A DNA stretch of 29,304 nt. Source: Clostridiales bacterium (GTDB taxonomy: Bacteria; Bacillota; Clostridia; Oscillospirales; Oscillospiraceae). The translations under genes and the position numbers were made by a program. The notes under the pieces are model-generated. The model was not told the DNA's origin and ran no database searches. It was given only the letters and a program-made list of their open reading frames with translations. The stretch is from contig SFPN01000021.1 of NCBI GenBank assembly GCA_004551945.1, forward strand, positions 1-29,304. The letters are read 5' to 3'. This document shows, piece after piece, positions 5,220 through 13,900 of the stretch; within the stretch, counting starts at the first letter, position 1, and each line of letters starts with the position of its first letter.

Positions 5220-6680
5220 TTACTTATGGTGGGTCAGCAGGTCGTACTTAATGTCCCACAGCTTCTGGGACAGGTCCACATAGTAGTTGTGGGGGTTGTC
5301 GAACCGCTTCACGGAGTCCCACATGGTGTCCATCTGGTCCTTGCAGTACTGCTGGATCTCCGGCAGGGTGGGACATTCATACACCAGCTTGCCGTCCAGG
5401 AAGATGGGCACCTGGATCTGCTTGGCGGTGAAGTTGGAGATGGTCTTGGTCTTCCAGGTCACGTCGGGGTCGAAGATGGTCAGGCTGCCGTCGGGGTTTA
5501 AGTTGTCCTCCACGGTCTCGTCGTAGGTGCACATCCAGTCGCCGATGGCCATGCCGTCGGCGTTGTCGAAGAGGCGGTAGACCTTCTTGAACTGGGGAAT
5601 GGTGATCTTGGCCACGTTTTCGCTGAGCTTGATCTTGGGGATCACGTTACCGTTGTCGTCCTCATAGGCCACCAGCTTGTACACGCCCCCGAAGACAGGC
5701 TCGCTGCGGGCGGTGATCAGCCGCTCGCCCACCCCGAAGGCATCGATCTGGGCCCCCTGGAGCAGCAGGTCCTGGATGATGATCTCGTCCAGGGAGTTGG
5801 ACACGGTGATCTTGCACTCGGTCCACCCGGCCTCGTCCAGCATCCGGCGGGCCTCCCGGGTCAGGTAAGCCATGTCGCCGGAGTCCAGGCGGATGCCGCA
5901 CTTGGTGATGCCCTTGGGCTTCAGCACGTCGTTAAAGGCCCGGATGGCGTCGGGGATGCCGCTTTTCAGGGTGTTGTAGGTGTCCACCAGCAGCACGGGG
6001 TTCTCGGGGTAGATCTCGCAGTAGGTGCGGAAGGCGTCATACTGGGTGTCGAACATCTGGACCCAGGCGTGGGCCATGGTGCCCCCGGCGGGCACGCCGT
6101 AGAGCTGGTCGGAGATGGTGCAGGCGGTGCCGGCGCAGCCGCCGATGTAAGCAGCCCGGGCCCCGTCGATGGCGCCGCTGGAGCCCTGGGCCCGGCGGGA
6201 GCCGAACTCCAGCACGGTGCGGCCCCGGGCGGCCCGGACGATGCGGTTGGCCTTGGTGGCGATGAGGCTCTGGTGGTTGATGGTCAGCAGCAGGTAGGTC
6301 TCCAGCAGCTGGGTCTGAATGGCGGGGGCCCGAACGGTGAGGATGGGCTCGTGGGGGAACACCGGGGTCCCTTCGGGGATGGCGTAGATGTCGCCGGTGA
6401 AGCGGAAGTTTGCCAGGTAGTCCAGAAATCCCTCGTCGAACATGTTCCGGCTGCGGAGGTACTCGATGTCCTCCGGCTCAAAGTGGAGGTCCTGGATATA
6501 CTCGATGACCTGCTCCAGCCCGGCGGCGATGGCATAGCCCCCCTTGTCGGGCACGCTGCGGAAGTACAGGTCAAAGTGGGTGATCCGGTCCTTGTAGCCG
6601 GCCTTGAAATAGCCATTGCCCATGGTGAGCTCGTAGAAGTCGCACAGCATGGTCATGTTCAGCTTCTTGTTCGTATTCAT
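5220..6680 (-). CDS. pncB: Nicotinate phosphoribosyltransferase
   Basis: The enzyme makes nicotinate mononucleotide from nicotinate and PRPP with ATP hydrolysis, the first step of the Preiss-Handler salvage route to NAD, in the cytosol. The 486-residue length fits the Firmicute family. Seen: N-terminal MLCDFYELTMGNGYF (residues 11-25), GGYAIAAGLEQVIEYI (48-63), the substrate-site block EFGSRRAQG (158-166) with ARAAYIGGCAGT (174-185), GTMAHAWVQMF (200-210, where the family has its functional histidine), LVDTYNTLKSG (231-241) and GIRLDSGDMAYLT (262-274). The ATG at 6680 follows an AGAGGA site. It has its own promoter. niaR follows downstream, giving a salvage enzyme beside its likely regulator. 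Confidence 0.96.
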   Translation of the reverse strand: MNTNKKLNMTMLCDFYELTMGNGYFKAGYKDRITHFDLYFRSVPDKGGYAIAAGLEQVIEYIQDLHFEPEDIEYLRSRNMFDEGFLDYLANFRFTGDIYAIPEGTPVFPHEPILTVRAPAIQTQLLETYLLLTINHQSLIATKANRIVRAARGRTVLEFGSRRAQGSSGAIDGARAAYIGGCAGTACTISDQLYGVPAGGTMAHAWVQMFDTQYDAFRTYCEIYPENPVLLVDTYNTLKSGIPDAIRAFNDVLKPKGITKCGIRLDSGDMAYLTREARRMLDEAGWTECKITVSNSLDEIIIQDLLLQGAQIDAFGVGERLITARSEPVFGGVYKLVAYEDDNGNVIPKIKLSENVAKITIPQFKKVYRLFDNADGMAIGDWMCTYDETVEDNLNPDGSLTIFDPDVTWKTKTISNFTAKQIQVPIFLDGKLVYECPTLPEIQQYCKDQMDTMWDSVKRFDNPHNYYVDLSQKLWDIKYDLLTHHK

Positions 6681-6763
6681 TTTCTTATCCTCTGTTTCCT
6701 TGCGGCGGCGAAGCCGTCATAAATATAGGCGAAGCTCCCAAAGGGGAAACCTCGCGGGATATC

Positions 6764-6798
6764 CTTGTCATTATATGCCTAATCAGGTGACAAGTCAA
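6764..6798 (-). promoter_or_regulatory. pncB promoter with inverted repeat
   Basis: On the minus strand TTGACT and TATAAT are separated by 17 bp. The inverted repeat CTTGTCA/TGACAAG (6764-6770 and 6788-6794) brackets the spacer and -10, so a bound repressor would block polymerase. NiaR is the obvious candidate. The arms share a TGTCA/TGACA core with the EIIC palindrome but spacing and flanks differ, so a common operator is not proven. The leader is about 80 nt with a GGCTTCGCC-type hairpin. Confidence 0.7.
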
Positions 6799-6800
6799 TA

Positions 6801-6839
6801 GAAGCCAGATCTTTCCTGGCCTTCCCCAGGACAGGCTTC
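6801..6839 (-). terminator. Nested stem-loop after the pilus operon, probable terminator or boundary
   Basis: GAAGCC/GGCTTC forms an outer stem and CCTGG/CCAGG an inner one. On the minus strand it lies just after the last sortase gene and just before the pncB promoter. There is no proper T run, so efficiency is doubtful. A weaker CCGGAAA/TTTCCGG pair lies between it and the sortase stop. Confidence 0.4.
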
Positions 6840-6922
6840 CTTGTCCACTATACACGAATCCCCGGAAAACCGCAACGATTTCCGGCAAAAATCTTGCATA
6901 GCTTTCCGTGTTTTCGCCCATT

Positions 6923-7537
6923 TTACAGGAAATCCTTCGTTTCCACGCAGCGCACGGTAACTCTGGTCTGCCCGCCCAGGGTGCAGGTGAAGAGGGTCAG
7001 GTCCCAGTCTCCCGCGGCCATCTCCTCCACGGCGGTCTTGGCCAGGGTCTCCACCTGGGCAACGGTATACCGGAACTGGTTGCCGTCGGCGTCGGTGAAG
7101 AGGACGGCGTCCCCCACCCCCAGGTTCTTCAGGGGGCCGAAGTGGGTGCGGTAGTTGTGCCCGGCGATGATCAGGTCCCCGGTGTAGGCGGAGCCCTGGT
7201 ACCGGCAGGGGGCAATTTTCAGGTTGGGGTAGCTCCACTGGCTCATCACCGGCAGCTCCAGCCCCAGGGCGGGGATGGTCACCCGGCCGATGTACCGGCT
7301 GCCGTCAATCTCCACCGTGGGCATGTCCATCTCCGGGTGGAGGATGTATTCCGGGGTGGGTTCCTCCGGGGCAGGGGGCTCCGGCTGGGGCGTCTCGGAC
7401 ACCAGCTGGTCCAGGACCTGCTGGGCAGACCCCTCCGCCCGGTGCTCGTCCCAGATGTTGTACCCGGCTAAAAAAAGGGCCGCTGCCAGCAGCAGCAGCC
7501 CGATGGTCATGAGAATGGTTCCGCGGTTAGCTTTCAT
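6923..7537 (-). CDS. Sortase, probable pilus-anchoring housekeeping-like enzyme
   Basis: The 204-residue protein has an N-terminal membrane anchor (about residues 7-26), a proline-rich linker (50-62) and a sortase beta-barrel (about 80-200). The catalytic triad is visible: His127 in IIAGHNYRTHFGPL, Cys185 in LFTCTLGGQ and Arg192 in TRVTVRC. Sortases cut LPxTG motifs and join the threonine to an amine of the wall precursor or of a pilin lysine. It lacks a C-terminal membrane helix and the longer layout of class C, so it more likely anchors finished pili than polymerises them; class (A/D-like) is uncertain. It overlaps the minor pilin gene by 11 bases, implying coupling. Confidence 0.88.
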   Translation of the reverse strand: MKANRGTILMTIGLLLLAAALFLAGYNIWDEHRAEGSAQQVLDQLVSETPQPEPPAPEEPTPEYILHPEMDMPTVEIDGSRYIGRVTIPALGLELPVMSQWSYPNLKIAPCRYQGSAYTGDLIIAGHNYRTHFGPLKNLGVGDAVLFTDADGNQFRYTVAQVETLAKTAVEEMAAGDWDLTLFTCTLGGQTRVTVRCVETKDFL

Positions 7538-8513
7538 AGTCCCTCCGGTTCTTCACCCATCCGGCCAGGAAGCAGAGCATCCCGCCGCAGGCCAGCAGGG
7601 GCACCGGCCACCAGAGCTGTCCCGTCTGGGGCAGGGTGGGCTTGCTGCCGGAGCTGCCGGAGCTGCCGGGCGTGGTGGGGTTGGTGGGGTTGGTGGGGTT
7701 GGTGGGGTTGGTGGGGTTATCCGGATTGTCCGGGTTGTCGGGGTTGCCCGGCTCCTCCGGGGGCGTGCAGGTGTTGATGATGGTAAAGGTCAGCCCGTCC
7801 TTGCTGATGGAGACGGTGTACCCCTCGGGCACAGACACCTCCACCACCTGCCAGAGGGCGTCCTTGCTGAGACCGGTCCAGGTGTGCCGCCAGTTGTTGT
7901 CGGCATTTAGGGTAACAGTATCATAGACTTCGCCGTTTTTCAGCAGTTGGACGGTGATCTCCTGGGGCCGGTCGGTCTCCTGGCCGGACCACACCTTCTG
8001 GACCTGCACGGTGGTGGTGGTTCCGGGGGTGTCCGGGGTTTCCTCATACTTCACGTTGGCGGAGACATGGTTCTCCCCCCCGCTGGGCAGGCTGATGAGC
8101 ACCGGGCTGGGGGTGCAGGTCATCTGGCCCACCCGGTAAGGCTCTCCCAGCACCAGGTACACCCCGGCCTCCAGGCCGGAGAAGGTCACCTTGCCGTCCT
8201 GGCCGGTTTTGCCCGTCCGGATGGGGGTCAGCTCCCCTGCGTAAGGGGCCAGGGTGGCGGCCAGGTTCTCCAGGTCGTCCCAGTTGATCTGCGTTTCCTC
8301 CAGGCTGTCCAGCCAGGTAAAGCCCCCCTTGCCATCCCACTGGCCCACCTGGTAGAGGCGGAACTCCGCCCCCACGGCGGGGCTTCCCCCCGGCTGGAAG
8401 GACAGGGTCAGGGACAGGTCCGCCGCCGCCGCCCGGCCGGGCAGCGCCAGCAGAGCCAAGGCCAAGCACAGGGCCAGGGCCGCGAAGCGGCGTATGCAAT
8501 TGAAGCGCGTCAT
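7527..8513 (-). CDS. Minor pilin with Cna-B domain and LPQTG anchor
   Basis: The 328-residue surface protein has a signal peptide (residues 1-31, ending GRAAAA), a SpaA-like domain (about 32-155, with VGAEFRLYQVGQWDG and GKVTFSGLEAGVYLVLG), and a Cna-B domain (about 165-248, VQVQKVWSGQE to WTGLSKDALWQVVEVSVPEGY). A stalk of DNP/TNP repeats and a GSSGSSGS linker lead to the sorting signal LPQTG (294-298), a hydrophobic helix and KNRRDYES. Such two-domain pilins with a proline-rich tail usually form the pilus base attached to the wall; this role is inferred. The start lies 12 bases after the sortase C stop, and AAGGAGG overlaps that stop codon. Confidence 0.9.
   Translation of the reverse strand: MTRFNCIRRFAALALCLALALLALPGRAAAADLSLTLSFQPGGSPAVGAEFRLYQVGQWDGKGGFTWLDSLEETQINWDDLENLAATLAPYAGELTPIRTGKTGQDGKVTFSGLEAGVYLVLGEPYRVGQMTCTPSPVLISLPSGGENHVSANVKYEETPDTPGTTTTVQVQKVWSGQETDRPQEITVQLLKNGEVYDTVTLNADNNWRHTWTGLSKDALWQVVEVSVPEGYTVSISKDGLTFTIINTCTPPEEPGNPDNPDNPDNPTNPTNPTNPTNPTTPGSSGSSGSKPTLPQTGQLWWPVPLLACGGMLCFLAGWVKNRRDYES
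7672..7752 (-). repeat. 9-bp tandem repeat encoding [D/T]NP stalk
   Basis: Nine units of 9 bp (TTGGTGGGG and variants on the plus strand) encode successive three-residue DNP, TNP or related units before the LPQTG of the minor pilin. Four adjacent units are identical, so slippage could change stalk length in steps of three residues without breaking the frame. Confidence 0.9.
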
Positions 8514-8525
8514 AGGATCGCCTCC

Positions 8526-9341
8526 TTATTTTTTCCGGTATTTCACCAAAACGACCACCAGCAGGACCACCAGAATGGGCACCGCCACCAGGGGGGCCAC
8601 CAGGGTGGGGTCAATGGGCTGGGCCTCGGCGGCCACGTTCAGGAAATCCTCGTCCAGGTTTTCGATCCGGTGTCCCCGCACCAGCAGCCGGTGGGTGTTG
8701 ATGCCGTAGGGGGTGCAGGTGACCAGGGTGCAGTAGTCCTTCCCCTCTTCGATCTCCAGGGCGGACACGTCCTCCGGCTCCACGATGAGGATCTGGTCCA
8801 CCTCATAGGTGAGGGTCTCGTTCAGCACCCGGAGCAGGAACACGTCTCCCTCCACCAGCCTGTCCAGGTTGGTGAAGAGCTTGGCGGAGGGCAGGCCCCG
8901 GTGGCCGGAGAGGACGCAGTGGGTTCCCGCCCCGCCCACGGGCAGGGAGGAGCCCTCAATGTGCCCCGCGGCAATCTGGAGGACGGAATCCTCCACCCCG
9001 TGGTAGATGGGCAGGGAGACCTTGATGGAGGGGATCTCGATGGTGCCCATGATGCCGGTGCCGGACACGTCCAGGGTGGCCTCGTATTGGGCGTGCTGGG
9101 CGTCGGTGGGGTGGTAGCGGTCAGCGGTGCGGGGGAGGGCCTGGTTGTACCGCTGGGCGTCGTTCCAGAGCCGGTTCAGGGTCTCGCTGTCCATGGTGTC
9201 CACCACCTCGGAGTAGCTGGCAATGGCCCGGGTGGCGTGGAAGGAGTTCCAGTAGTTGCTGACGGAAGGGTACAGCAGCAAGGACAGCCCTGCAAGAAAG
9301 ACCAGTATTAAAATCAGCGTGGAGCGATTTGTTTTCTTCAT
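8526..9341 (-). CDS. Class C pilin-polymerising sortase
   Basis: The 271-residue enzyme links pilin subunits by joining the LPxTG threonine of one to a lysine of the next. Seen: an N-terminal membrane helix (8-25), an Asp-Ser/Asn-rich stretch that may form the class C lid, a catalytic core with His147 (LSGHRGLPSAKLFTNLDRL), Cys209 (TLVTCTPYGINTHRL) and Arg218, and a second helix near the C-terminus (about 247-265) ending VKYRKK. The TCTPYGxNTHRLLVRG signature and the C-terminal helix are characteristic of class C. It sits between the major and minor pilin genes, as in many Gram-positive pilus operons. Confidence 0.94.
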   Translation of the reverse strand: MKKTNRSTLILILVFLAGLSLLLYPSVSNYWNSFHATRAIASYSEVVDTMDSETLNRLWNDAQRYNQALPRTADRYHPTDAQHAQYEATLDVSGTGIMGTIEIPSIKVSLPIYHGVEDSVLQIAAGHIEGSSLPVGGAGTHCVLSGHRGLPSAKLFTNLDRLVEGDVFLLRVLNETLTYEVDQILIVEPEDVSALEIEEGKDYCTLVTCTPYGINTHRLLVRGHRIENLDEDFLNVAAEAQPIDPTLVAPLVAVPILVVLLVVVLVKYRKK

Positions 9342-9359
9342 TGCAGGACTCTCCTTGCC

Positions 9360-9429
9360 CCTGGGCCGGAAACCCGGCCCAGGCGGCAGTTGTGTGTTTC
9401 GTTGCCATCAGGCTCCCCTGTGAGGGGAG
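9360..9429 (-). other. Two intercistronic hairpins between major pilin and sortase C
   Basis: CCTGGGCCGG/CCGGCCCAGG (10 bp, 4-nt loop) lies close to the sortase ribosome site, and CTCCCC/GGGGAG lies just after the pilin stop codon. Neither is followed by a T run. Such hairpins can shield the 3' end of an abundant upstream message from exonucleases and lower expression of the gene after it, which suits a major pilin followed by an enzyme. Confidence 0.6.
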
Positions 9430-9443
9430 GCATGGGTGGGAAC

Positions 9444-10889
9444 TTACCCCATCCGCTTCTTGGTCACCAGCACCACGCCAGCGCCGACCACCAGGACAGC
9501 GCCCAGGACGTAGAAGATGGTGGTGCCGATACCGCCGGTCTCAGGCAGGGTGGAACCGGCCTTGTTGACCACGTTGGTAGACAGGGAGCCTTCGGCAGTG
9601 CTGGAGGTGAAGGTAATCTCACCGGTGGTGGCATTGCCGCTGAGGGAGGTCAGAGCGGGATCGTCAGCCAAAACGTCATGCTCTGCGGTAATGGTAAACT
9701 CAATAGGAGCGATGGAGTTGTAACCTGCGGGAGTCTTGGTCTCCGTCAGACGATACTTGCCGTCGTCCAGGCCGGAGAAGGTGAAGGTGGTGCCCTCGTC
9801 GTTCTTAACCGCGGTAATGGCTTCCCACTCGCCGGTCTCCTTGTTGTACTTCTCCAGAGTAAACTCCGCGCCGGTCAGGGGGGCACCCTCGCCGTCCACC
9901 TTGTTGACGATCACCTTGTAAGTAAAGACGATAACCTTGTCCGTAGGGGTGTTGCCAGTCTCGTTATTGCCCGCTTCGGACTTGTTGGGGTTGTTGGAGT
10001 ATTCCAGATAGACCTCGTTGGGGTTGCCGGCAGAACCGAGAACAGCGTCGTCGTCCAGAGTAGCGGTGTACTCCACAGTGATCACGGAGCTGTTGCCAGC
10101 GCCCAGAGCCTTCACGTCATCGCAGGAGACGGTCAGGGTGGTGGTGCCGTCGGCGTTGACGGTAGCGGTAACCGTGAAGCCACTGGTTTCTTTCCCGTCA
10201 ATGTAGACCTTGGCGTCGTTGTTGTAGGTCAGGCCCTTGGACAGGGTGTCGTGGAACACGACCTTATAGGTGGTGTAAGCAGAGACGTTGTCCGCCAGGG
10301 TAGCAGTCAGCTGGAAGGGAACAGAATCACCAATGTCGTAGTCGGCGGAATCCTGCCAGCCGGAGGTATCGCCGGTGGAATCGTTGGTGTCCTTAACCTT
10401 CTTTTCCACCTCGGGCACGTCGGACTTGGGGGCAATCGTCACATCATCTACAACTTCCACAATATAGGTGGTATAGCTGTCGTTCTCGCCAGCCAACGCA
10501 CCGTCCACATCCTTGATCAGATAGTAACCAGCGGGAACACCAGTCAGCGGAGTACCGCCAACAACTGTGTTATAAGGGGTGCTGCTCAGGTTCACATATT
10601 TGGTGATCACAGCCAGCTTCTCGGTGTCTGTGCCAGTAGCTTTTTCCAGTTCTTCCAGGATGCTATCCGGCACAGCTGCGCCGGTGGTACCGGTACCGTT
10701 CTGGCCCCACTTCACATTGGAGAGAACTCCATTATACAGATCACCGGTAAAGATCTGGTAGACTTCATAGGTATGACCATTATTAGGTGCAGTAATCGTA
10801 TAGGTGTTCGCTGCCATCGCCGGTACTGCCAGCACCAGAGCCAGGGCCAGGGCCAGCACCAGGCTGGCGATCTTCTTAAAATACTTCAT
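9444..10889 (-). CDS. Major pilin (SpaA/FimA type) with isopeptide-forming domains and LPETG
   Basis: This 481-residue protein is the likely shaft subunit. Seen: a signal peptide (1-27, AVPAMA end), an N-terminal domain, the pilin motif region IAPKSDVPEVEKKV (152-165) holding the lysine used in polymerisation, an isopeptide-type fimbrial domain (about 160-330, PFQLTATLADNVSAYTTYKV, FHDTLSKGLTYN), and a SpaA domain (about 335-440) with the E-box YRLTETKTPAGYN (379-391). The sorting signal LPETG (448-452) is followed by a hydrophobic helix and KKRMG. Isopeptide crosslinks in such domains give protease-resistant fibres. GAAAGGAATT precedes the ATG. Its third-position codon use is less GC-extreme than its neighbours, typical of high expression. 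Confidence 0.94.
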   Translation of the reverse strand: MKYFKKIASLVLALALALVLAVPAMAANTYTITAPNNGHTYEVYQIFTGDLYNGVLSNVKWGQNGTGTTGAAVPDSILEELEKATGTDTEKLAVITKYVNLSSTPYNTVVGGTPLTGVPAGYYLIKDVDGALAGENDSYTTYIVEVVDDVTIAPKSDVPEVEKKVKDTNDSTGDTSGWQDSADYDIGDSVPFQLTATLADNVSAYTTYKVVFHDTLSKGLTYNNDAKVYIDGKETSGFTVTATVNADGTTTLTVSCDDVKALGAGNSSVITVEYTATLDDDAVLGSAGNPNEVYLEYSNNPNKSEAGNNETGNTPTDKVIVFTYKVIVNKVDGEGAPLTGAEFTLEKYNKETGEWEAITAVKNDEGTTFTFSGLDDGKYRLTETKTPAGYNSIAPIEFTITAEHDVLADDPALTSLSGNATTGEITFTSSTAEGSLSTNVVNKAGSTLPETGGIGTTIFYVLGAVLVVGAGVVLVTKKRMG

Positions 10890-10944
10890 GGTTTCAATTC
10901 CTTTCTCTTTTTGTCTGCTTTGTCCTTCCTATAAAACACTAGAA

Positions 10945-13900
10945 TCAGAACTCCTCCTTTCTCTTTCGGAGGATGACATACCCCAGCGCGCCTGCCATCA
11001 GGGCAGCTCCGCCGGCGGTATACGCCAGGGTCCCGGCTCCGCCGGTTTCGGGAAGAACGGTGTAATGCACCCGATTGGTCACCGTGACCGCGGCCGCGGC
11101 CGTTACGTCCGCCGAAACCGTCACCACAGGTCCATTGGTATAGGTAACCTCAAAGATCTTCCCGCTCACCGTAGCCAGCGTGTTATTTGTAATTGGCTGC
11201 CCATTATCATCCAGCTCATAAATGTAATAGGTCTCACCCAACTCCAAATTGGTAAACTTTGCACGTCCGCTCTCCGGCGTGACCGTGCCATTGCCATAAG
11301 TGATCATCACCGTCTGCAGCGGGTCCCCGGTGGGATTCTCGCTGTCAAAGATACCGAACTGATATGTGCCGCTTATCGTGTCCAGGGCCTGATTCCCCGC
11401 ATCCGCAAACTTCTTTTCCACCGTGGCCTCACCCTTGTGGTTATAGGCCTGGTAGGTGTAGTCCGCGCCCTGATACCAGACCGTCACACCATCCGGGAAA
11501 GTGGGATAGCTGCCGTCCACCTGCTTTGCAACCGCAAAATAGTGGGGTTCGGCATCCAGCACATAACCCTCCGGGGCCTTTGTCTCGGTCAGGCAGTAGA
11601 TCGTGTTATACTGCATCGTCTGCTCGGTTGCTTTTCCGAAGGTCAGGGTCCCGTCCTCTCCGGTAGTGCCGTTCAGGGAAAGGCCGTTTTCTGTTGCGGT
11701 AAACGTACCGTTCGAGAATTTCCCCTCCACCAGTTCAAATTCTGCGCCGGAAAGGGCGCTGCTGGTGTTGTACTGATCCAGCTTTTTGATCGTAATGCTG
11801 GGGTAGGTGTCTACCCCAACGGTACCGCCTACCGCATACACAAAGTTCGAATCCTCCACGCTGCCGCCGCTGGGAGTGGTGTAGCCCTCCCAGTGGGCCT
11901 GGTTGGAGATAGAGATGGTCTGTCCCGGCGGGGCATTGACTGACGTCTCATAGGTAACCGTCAGGGGCAGGTTATCCGGCAGAACCAGCTTCAGGGTTTG
12001 ACCTTCCACCGAGGATGTCCAGTCGGTCACCTCCTCGCCGGTCTTGGTGTTCACCACCTTGATGGACGTGGTGTCCAAAATCAGCGTATCGCTCAACACA
12101 TCCACCAACGTAATGGTGCCCGCGCCGCTGACCAGATCCTCCCCCAACTCGTTCAAGGTGATCTTGAAGGGATACCGGCCGCCGTTGACCTCCGGGTCAT
12201 AGGTACCGGTTTTTGACAGCGTCTGCTTTTGAATGGTCACACCGTTGCTGTCGCTGCCAATCCGCTCGCCGACCGTTGTATACAAAGAAACCGTATTGTT
12301 GAACTCTTTGGCTTCCCCGCCCAGCAGCACATCCGGGTCCGTCACCCGGCAGACGATTTGGTACTCAACGGCGTAGGCATCCTTTTCGTTTCCGGCGCTC
12401 AGGTTGCCGACATCCCAAATCACCTGCTGCCCGTTGGTGTAATAATACGTCGTCTGATTACCAATACCGTTCGTGCTGGAAGTCAGGCTATGCTCTGCCC
12501 ACTCACTGCCGAGGCCTGTGATCTGGGGCGTTGTGGGCCGTGTATCAGTTGCAGTGACTTTAGACCCCGCCCACCAGATGCGGACATAAGAAACCTCCAT
12601 TCCCGCCGGAATTTCTTCTACGACGCGGTATTGTCCTGACAGGTTGCCCTCATAGTTGACGTGAATCTGCCAGGCCGCGAACGTTCCCGCCGTTTCATTC
12701 AGCGCGGCCGTGTCAATGGCTTGCTTGGTGCCGCCCTGAATATCCGTGATATTGCCGCTTCCGGAATAGGCGAATACCCGTCCCAATTCTTTGAACGTAT
12801 TTTCGCTGCCGTACAGCGTTTGGGACGCCATATTATGGTCAATCCAATCCGTTCCGTTAAAGGAGCTTTTCAGTGTGTTATTAAAAACTTTGGAGTCGCG
12901 TACACCATTAGGTAAAGAGGACGGTTCTGTTTTGACAATGATGTACAGGGATTCTCCCTCGTTCAGGTTGATCTTTTTCTGCAAGGTCACTTCCAGAGAA
13001 GTGTTTTCCTTTTTTACAGAAAAATCTTCACCTTCGCCTTCTTTCAGTGGTGTCAACAAATTATTGTTCAGCAAGTCCGTGTAATTGTCAAAATCCGCAA
13101 TGCTCTTGTCACCCAGGCTGCCCGTGTAAACGCCCACAAGGGAGCCGCTGCGGATATAATGGGGCGTACCGCTGGTAAGGTCCTGGAACTGGGTCCCCTC
13201 CGGAATTTGACTGCCGTCCACCTTGATGACCCAATACAGCGCGCCGTTTGCAAAGTCTCCGCTCGTTACTTTGGGAGGCTCATAGTACCAGCTTTGCTTT
13301 TCCGCAGCAAAGCTGTTGCTGCCCTCCACCGTGACGGACGCCTTAACCTGAATTCCGGCGAGGGTATAGCTGCCGTCTCCGATCCCCACAATACCGCTCA
13401 GGGAAAAGGTGTTGTCCACGATCACCTGGGTAATGTTCTCTGTGTTCACAGGCTGAGCATAGTAGGTCAGAAGATAGGCGTAAGTCCCACCCAGGCCGAT
13501 GTCCCCAGGCGTAAAGCTAAAGGACGTCTTTCCATCCACCTTCACCCAAACCGTTTTGGCCGGAGTTCGTGCGCTCAGGTTGGCAATGGCCGCCGCATCG
13601 GTCAGGTCAGAGCCGGGGGCTGTGTTATCGTTTTTTTCGATGGTATAGGCGTTCACCTGGACATAACCCACAAACTGCATATAGCTGCCGCTTAAGGTGT
13701 CGCTCATGGATGCCGAGGACAAATCCCAGTCGCCAGCCTCGTTGGCCACCACCTGATACTGGTAGCTGCCCGCCGGGACGGTGAAGCTGCCTGGATTGGT
13801 GATGGAAGTGACAGAAGCGCCGGTGGCGTCATAAACGTTGCCGTTCATTGATATGGTTTTCTCTTCCTCCAACTTCTCACCTGCCAGCTTGCGGTCCCAT

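Noticed and set aside
7672..7752. Short regular repeats as a possible CRISPR array
   Set aside because: Units are 9 bp, without spacers, and encode a peptide stalk in frame.
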